Shown here: piece by piece, positions 61,558 to 64,000 of the stretch
Numbering within the stretch: position 1 is the stretch's first letter
Layout of the letters: each line of letters opens with the position of its first letter
Assembly (NCBI GenBank): GCA_964603595.1
Contig: CAZRVN010000001.1
Coordinates: forward strand, 246,583-310,582
Reading direction: 5' to 3'
DNA from: JAQVEM01 sp964603595
GTDB taxonomy: Bacteria; Actinomycetota; Humimicrobiia; Humimicrobiales; Humimicrobiaceae
Length of the DNA stretch: 64,000 nt
The notes under the pieces: model-generated
Database searches by the model: none
What the model was told of the DNA's origin: nothing
Seen by the model: the letters and a program-made list of their open reading frames with translations, nothing else
Program-made: the position numbers and the translations under genes

Positions 61558-62601
61558 TTATGCTTGAAAAAATCCCATCATACCTTTATCAAAGCCCTCT
61601 ACTCTTACTTTATCCAGGAGCCCATTCTTCTTAAGTACAAAGGCTACTGCTCCAATAGCACCTGCATTTGGACCGAGTTTAGTGGGCACTATCTTTACTC
61701 CCTCTACAGCTGCAGTAAAAGCATGCTCCTTAACATATTTCCTTACCGGGTCAAATAAAAGATTTCCTGCTTTTGCCATTCCACCACTAAGAACAACCAT
61801 CTGCGGGTTTAGAATATTAACTATATTAGATATACCAATTCCAAGATATTTACCAGTATCCGCAACTATCTTTTTACACAGTTCATCTCCCTTTCTGGCC
61901 GTACCAAAAACCATCTTACAGTTAATCTTTCCCAGATCATTTTTAACTATATCAGTTAACTTTGTCTTTTTACCTTTTTTTATTTCAGCAATTGTTCTAT
62001 TTACTACCGCTTTTGCTGAAGCATATGCCTCAAGACATCCTCTATTACCACAACCGCATAAAAGACCGTCTTCGTGGATTACCATATGTCCTATCTCACC
62101 AGCTGTATATTTTATTCCATGCAAAACATGTCCATCAATAATTATCCCTCCGCCTATACCCGTTCCAAGGGTTAGTAAAACTAAATTATCAACGTCTCTT
62201 CCTGCTCCCATCCACCATTCACCTAAAGCAGCTGCATTAGCATCATTCTCCAGGTAAATAGGCATGTCAAGTTCATCTCCCAACTCTTTAACCAGGGATG
62301 TATTAACCCAGCCAGGTATATTGGGTGCAACATACATAATGCCTTCTTCACTATTTATTGGCCCTGGACCACCAACACCCATTCCCAGTATTGACTTAAC
62401 GGAAACTCCCAATTTCTCGCCTTCCTTAAGAATACTTTTTGCAGAATTTACTATCTGGGACATAGTTTTTTCCTTGCCTTCGCTACCTAGCGTTTTCCTG
62501 GTAGCCCTGCTTATTATCTTACCATCCTTACTTGAAAGAACGGTTACTATATTTGTTGCCCCCATATCTATTCCAATAACATAATGAGATGAACCTTTCA
62601 A
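61558..62601 (-). CDS. glcK: ROK-family glucokinase
   Basis: 347 residues. Sugar kinase of the ROK family without an N-terminal DNA-binding domain, so an enzyme rather than a repressor. N-terminal phosphate loop VIGIDMGATNIV (about 8-19), catalytic Asp in LENDANAAALGEWWMGAG, TLGTGIGGGIIIDG, and the zinc motif CGCGNRGCLEAYASA with the upstream His in GEIGHMVIHEDG. Glucose is the most likely substrate; other hexoses or N-acylsugars are possible. The start is a TTG (62599-62601) six bases after GGAGGT. It has a consensus promoter with an operator-like palindrome. Confidence 0.93.
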   Translation of the reverse strand: MKGSSHYVIGIDMGATNIVTVLSSKDGKIISRATRKTLGSEGKEKTMSQIVNSAKSILKEGEKLGVSVKSILGMGVGGPGPINSEEGIMYVAPNIPGWVNTSLVKELGDELDMPIYLENDANAAALGEWWMGAGRDVDNLVLLTLGTGIGGGIIIDGHVLHGIKYTAGEIGHMVIHEDGLLCGCGNRGCLEAYASAKAVVNRTIAEIKKGKKTKLTDIVKNDLGKINCKMVFGTARKGDELCKKIVADTGKYLGIGISNIVNILNPQMVVLSGGMAKAGNLLFDPVRKYVKEHAFTAAVEGVKIVPTKLGPNAGAIGAVAFVLKKNGLLDKVRVEGFDKGMMGFFQA

Positions 62602-62672
62602 TTTTTACCTCCATTATTTAATTTATTAATCCTTAAATTGGTATATTTTTTGCCTATTCTAATCTATTGTTA

Positions 62673-62713
62673 ATTACTGTTAGTAATATACAACATGTAA
62701 AAATAAATGTCAA
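62673..62713 (-). promoter_or_regulatory. Consensus promoter with overlapping palindromic operator upstream of glcK
   Basis: Minus-strand TTGACA (62708-62713), 17-base spacer, TATATT (62685-62690): an almost perfect housekeeping promoter. The palindrome ATTACT-GTT-AGTAAT (62673-62687) overlaps the -10 and the predicted start site, an ideal place for a repressor. Leader about 75 bases. Confidence 0.75.
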
Positions 62714-63328
62714 TAGGTATTTATAATATTTATATTAATTATTGCTTTTTATCTTGCTTTTAATTAAGTTTAATCTATTATTTATATACAACTTATTATG
62801 AAAATATTTAATTCTTCTGCCAAATAGCTCTCATCTTTTACTTTAAAATATTAATATTGGCTTAATATAGACAAAAATAACCTCTATTTGCAATTTAAAA
62901 ATATTCTCTATCCATACAAAAACTTTACCTATACTAAAAACTCTTCTATCCATAATAAGATTATTTCATAAACTTAATAAACTTTCTATCTACTTCCATT
63001 AATTTAAATAACTTAAGTAAACCTTCAATTTTTACGCTTGGGCAGCATATCTATAATTTCCCCAAAGAATAGCTAACTCTCTAAATAGTTTCATAACCCT
63101 GAAAAGTTCAATTGCAGTATTTTTTTAGCGGAAAGTTAGAAACATCGTATATAAATACAGTATTAATGCTATTATCTTATAGATTGGTCTCGCTTGCATC
63201 GGATAATATAAATTTTATATTATCTATTCTTCATATCCCGTATCTTATAAAGAGTATAGCTATATAAAGAGATGATTGTTAAAAACATAAACATGGATAA
63301 CTTAAAAAAATTAAAGTTTATTTAATAT
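62714..63328. other. Non-coding interval between glcK and the rRNA operon
   Basis: About 615 bases. A perfect inverted repeat (GATAATATAAA / TTTATATTATC, about 63201-63223) is present. A 20-codon minus-strand ORF (63032-63094) is too short and has a poor ribosome site. No tRNA gene was found after the 5S gene. Confidence 0.5.
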
Positions 63329-63335
63329 AAAAAAA
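63329..63335 (-). terminator. U tract directly after 5S rRNA
   Basis: Seven consecutive T on the minus strand directly follow the closing helix of the 5S RNA (ACCACCG). The GC-rich terminal helix plus the U tract has the form of an intrinsic terminator for the rRNA operon. Confidence 0.5.
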
Positions 63336-63447
63336 CGGTGGTGACCTACTCTCCCACACCGTTTCCAGTGTAGTACCATCGGCGCTGAAGGGCTTAACTT
63401 TTGTGTTCGGGATGGGAACAAGTGTTTCCCCTTCGCTATAACCACCG
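63336..63447 (-). rRNA. rrf: 5S ribosomal RNA
   Basis: About 112 bases. The ends pair (CGGTGGT / ACCACCG). Conserved parts on the minus strand: CCCATCCCGAACAC, AGTTAAGCCC, GCGCCGATGGTACTAC and GTGGGAGAGTAGGTC. It lies about 63 bases downstream of the 23S 3' end in the standard order. Exact ends are estimated from helix I. Confidence 0.95.
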
Positions 63448-63510
63448 TAAACTTTAAAAACTTCTTTATCTTCTTTAAAAATTATTCTCTCAAAGCTCCA
63501 TAGCGATTTT

Positions 63511-64000
<490 letters not shown>

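Noticed and set aside
61682..62257. 191-codon plus-strand ORF
   Set aside because: Antisense to the ROK kinase gene, which has intact family motifs.
63032..63094. 20-codon minus-strand ORF with a coding-like residue mix
   Set aside because: Too short, weak ribosome site, no homology that I can recognise.

Overview
The window is a strongly AT-rich bacterial chromosome segment made almost entirely of core genes on long co-directional runs (mostly minus strand). TGA is a normal stop, strong GGAGG-type ribosome binding sites are common, and several genes start with TTG or GTG. The order pdxS-pdxT-yebC-ruvC-ruvA-ruvB ... yajC-secD-secF ... rel-MBL hydrolase-hisS-aspS-alaS-ruvX-mltG-aroE is the classic Actinomycetota order. 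The queA/tgt pair, recJ next to rel, and the mltG-trmR-U32 neighbourhood are as in Bacillota. A GTP-dependent PEP carboxykinase, an EF-G2-type paralogue and a SigB/SigF-type sigma factor also fit Actinomycetota. My best inference is an anaerobic, low-GC, deep-branching actinobacterial lineage known mainly from metagenomes; a Bacillota-like or Atribacterota-like host is not excluded.

Layout. 1-7344: a type IV pilus locus on the minus strand (pilT, pilC, a sigma factor, a GspG-like major pilin, pilD, pilM, pilN, pilO running off the left edge). 7393-18919: aroE, acylphosphatase, a U32 protein plus methyltransferase pair for wobble uridine modification, mltG, ruvX, alaS, a MITE-like element, aspS, hisS and a metallo-hydrolase. 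18929-25918: rel, recJ, secF, secD, yajC. 26274-32331: two plus-strand PAS/HD-GYP c-di-GMP signalling genes separated by tgt, a relic of an ATP-grasp ligase and a UPF0316 membrane protein. 32417-39484: queA, ruvB, ruvA, ruvC, yebC, pdxT, pdxS, htpX, lemA. 39735-43054: an EF-G-like GTPase translationally coupled to a membrane-anchored Ig/CBM9-like surface protein. 43166-45916: an ABC importer of the TrpXYZ type. 46237-47088: two small genes. 47225-57534: hydrogenase maturation genes (hypFCDE, hypB, a maturation protease) around a group 3b NAD(P)-linked [NiFe] hydrogenase, hydBGDA. 57753-62601: DUF1015, pckG and a ROK glucokinase. 63336-64000: 5S rRNA and the 3' part of 23S rRNA on the minus strand.

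The genes suggest a fermentative anaerobe with a cytoplasmic bidirectional hydrogenase, gluconeogenesis through PEPCK, an envelope that displays type IV pili, and c-di-GMP control. The most interesting local signal is a SigB/SigF-like promoter (GTCTAA-N13-GGGTAT) in front of the pilin gene, next to a SigB/SigF-type sigma factor gene embedded in the pilus locus. This suggests a dedicated sigma-pilin switch. Other points worth a second look are a PilM that lacks the expected nucleotide-binding aspartates and carries a 40-residue charged insert, a hairpin-masked leader ORF upstream of an HD-GYP gene, a 156-bp inverted-repeat element upstream of alaS, and the coupling of an EF-G paralogue to a surface protein. 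No tRNA gene, CRISPR array, complete transposase or prophage gene was recognised.
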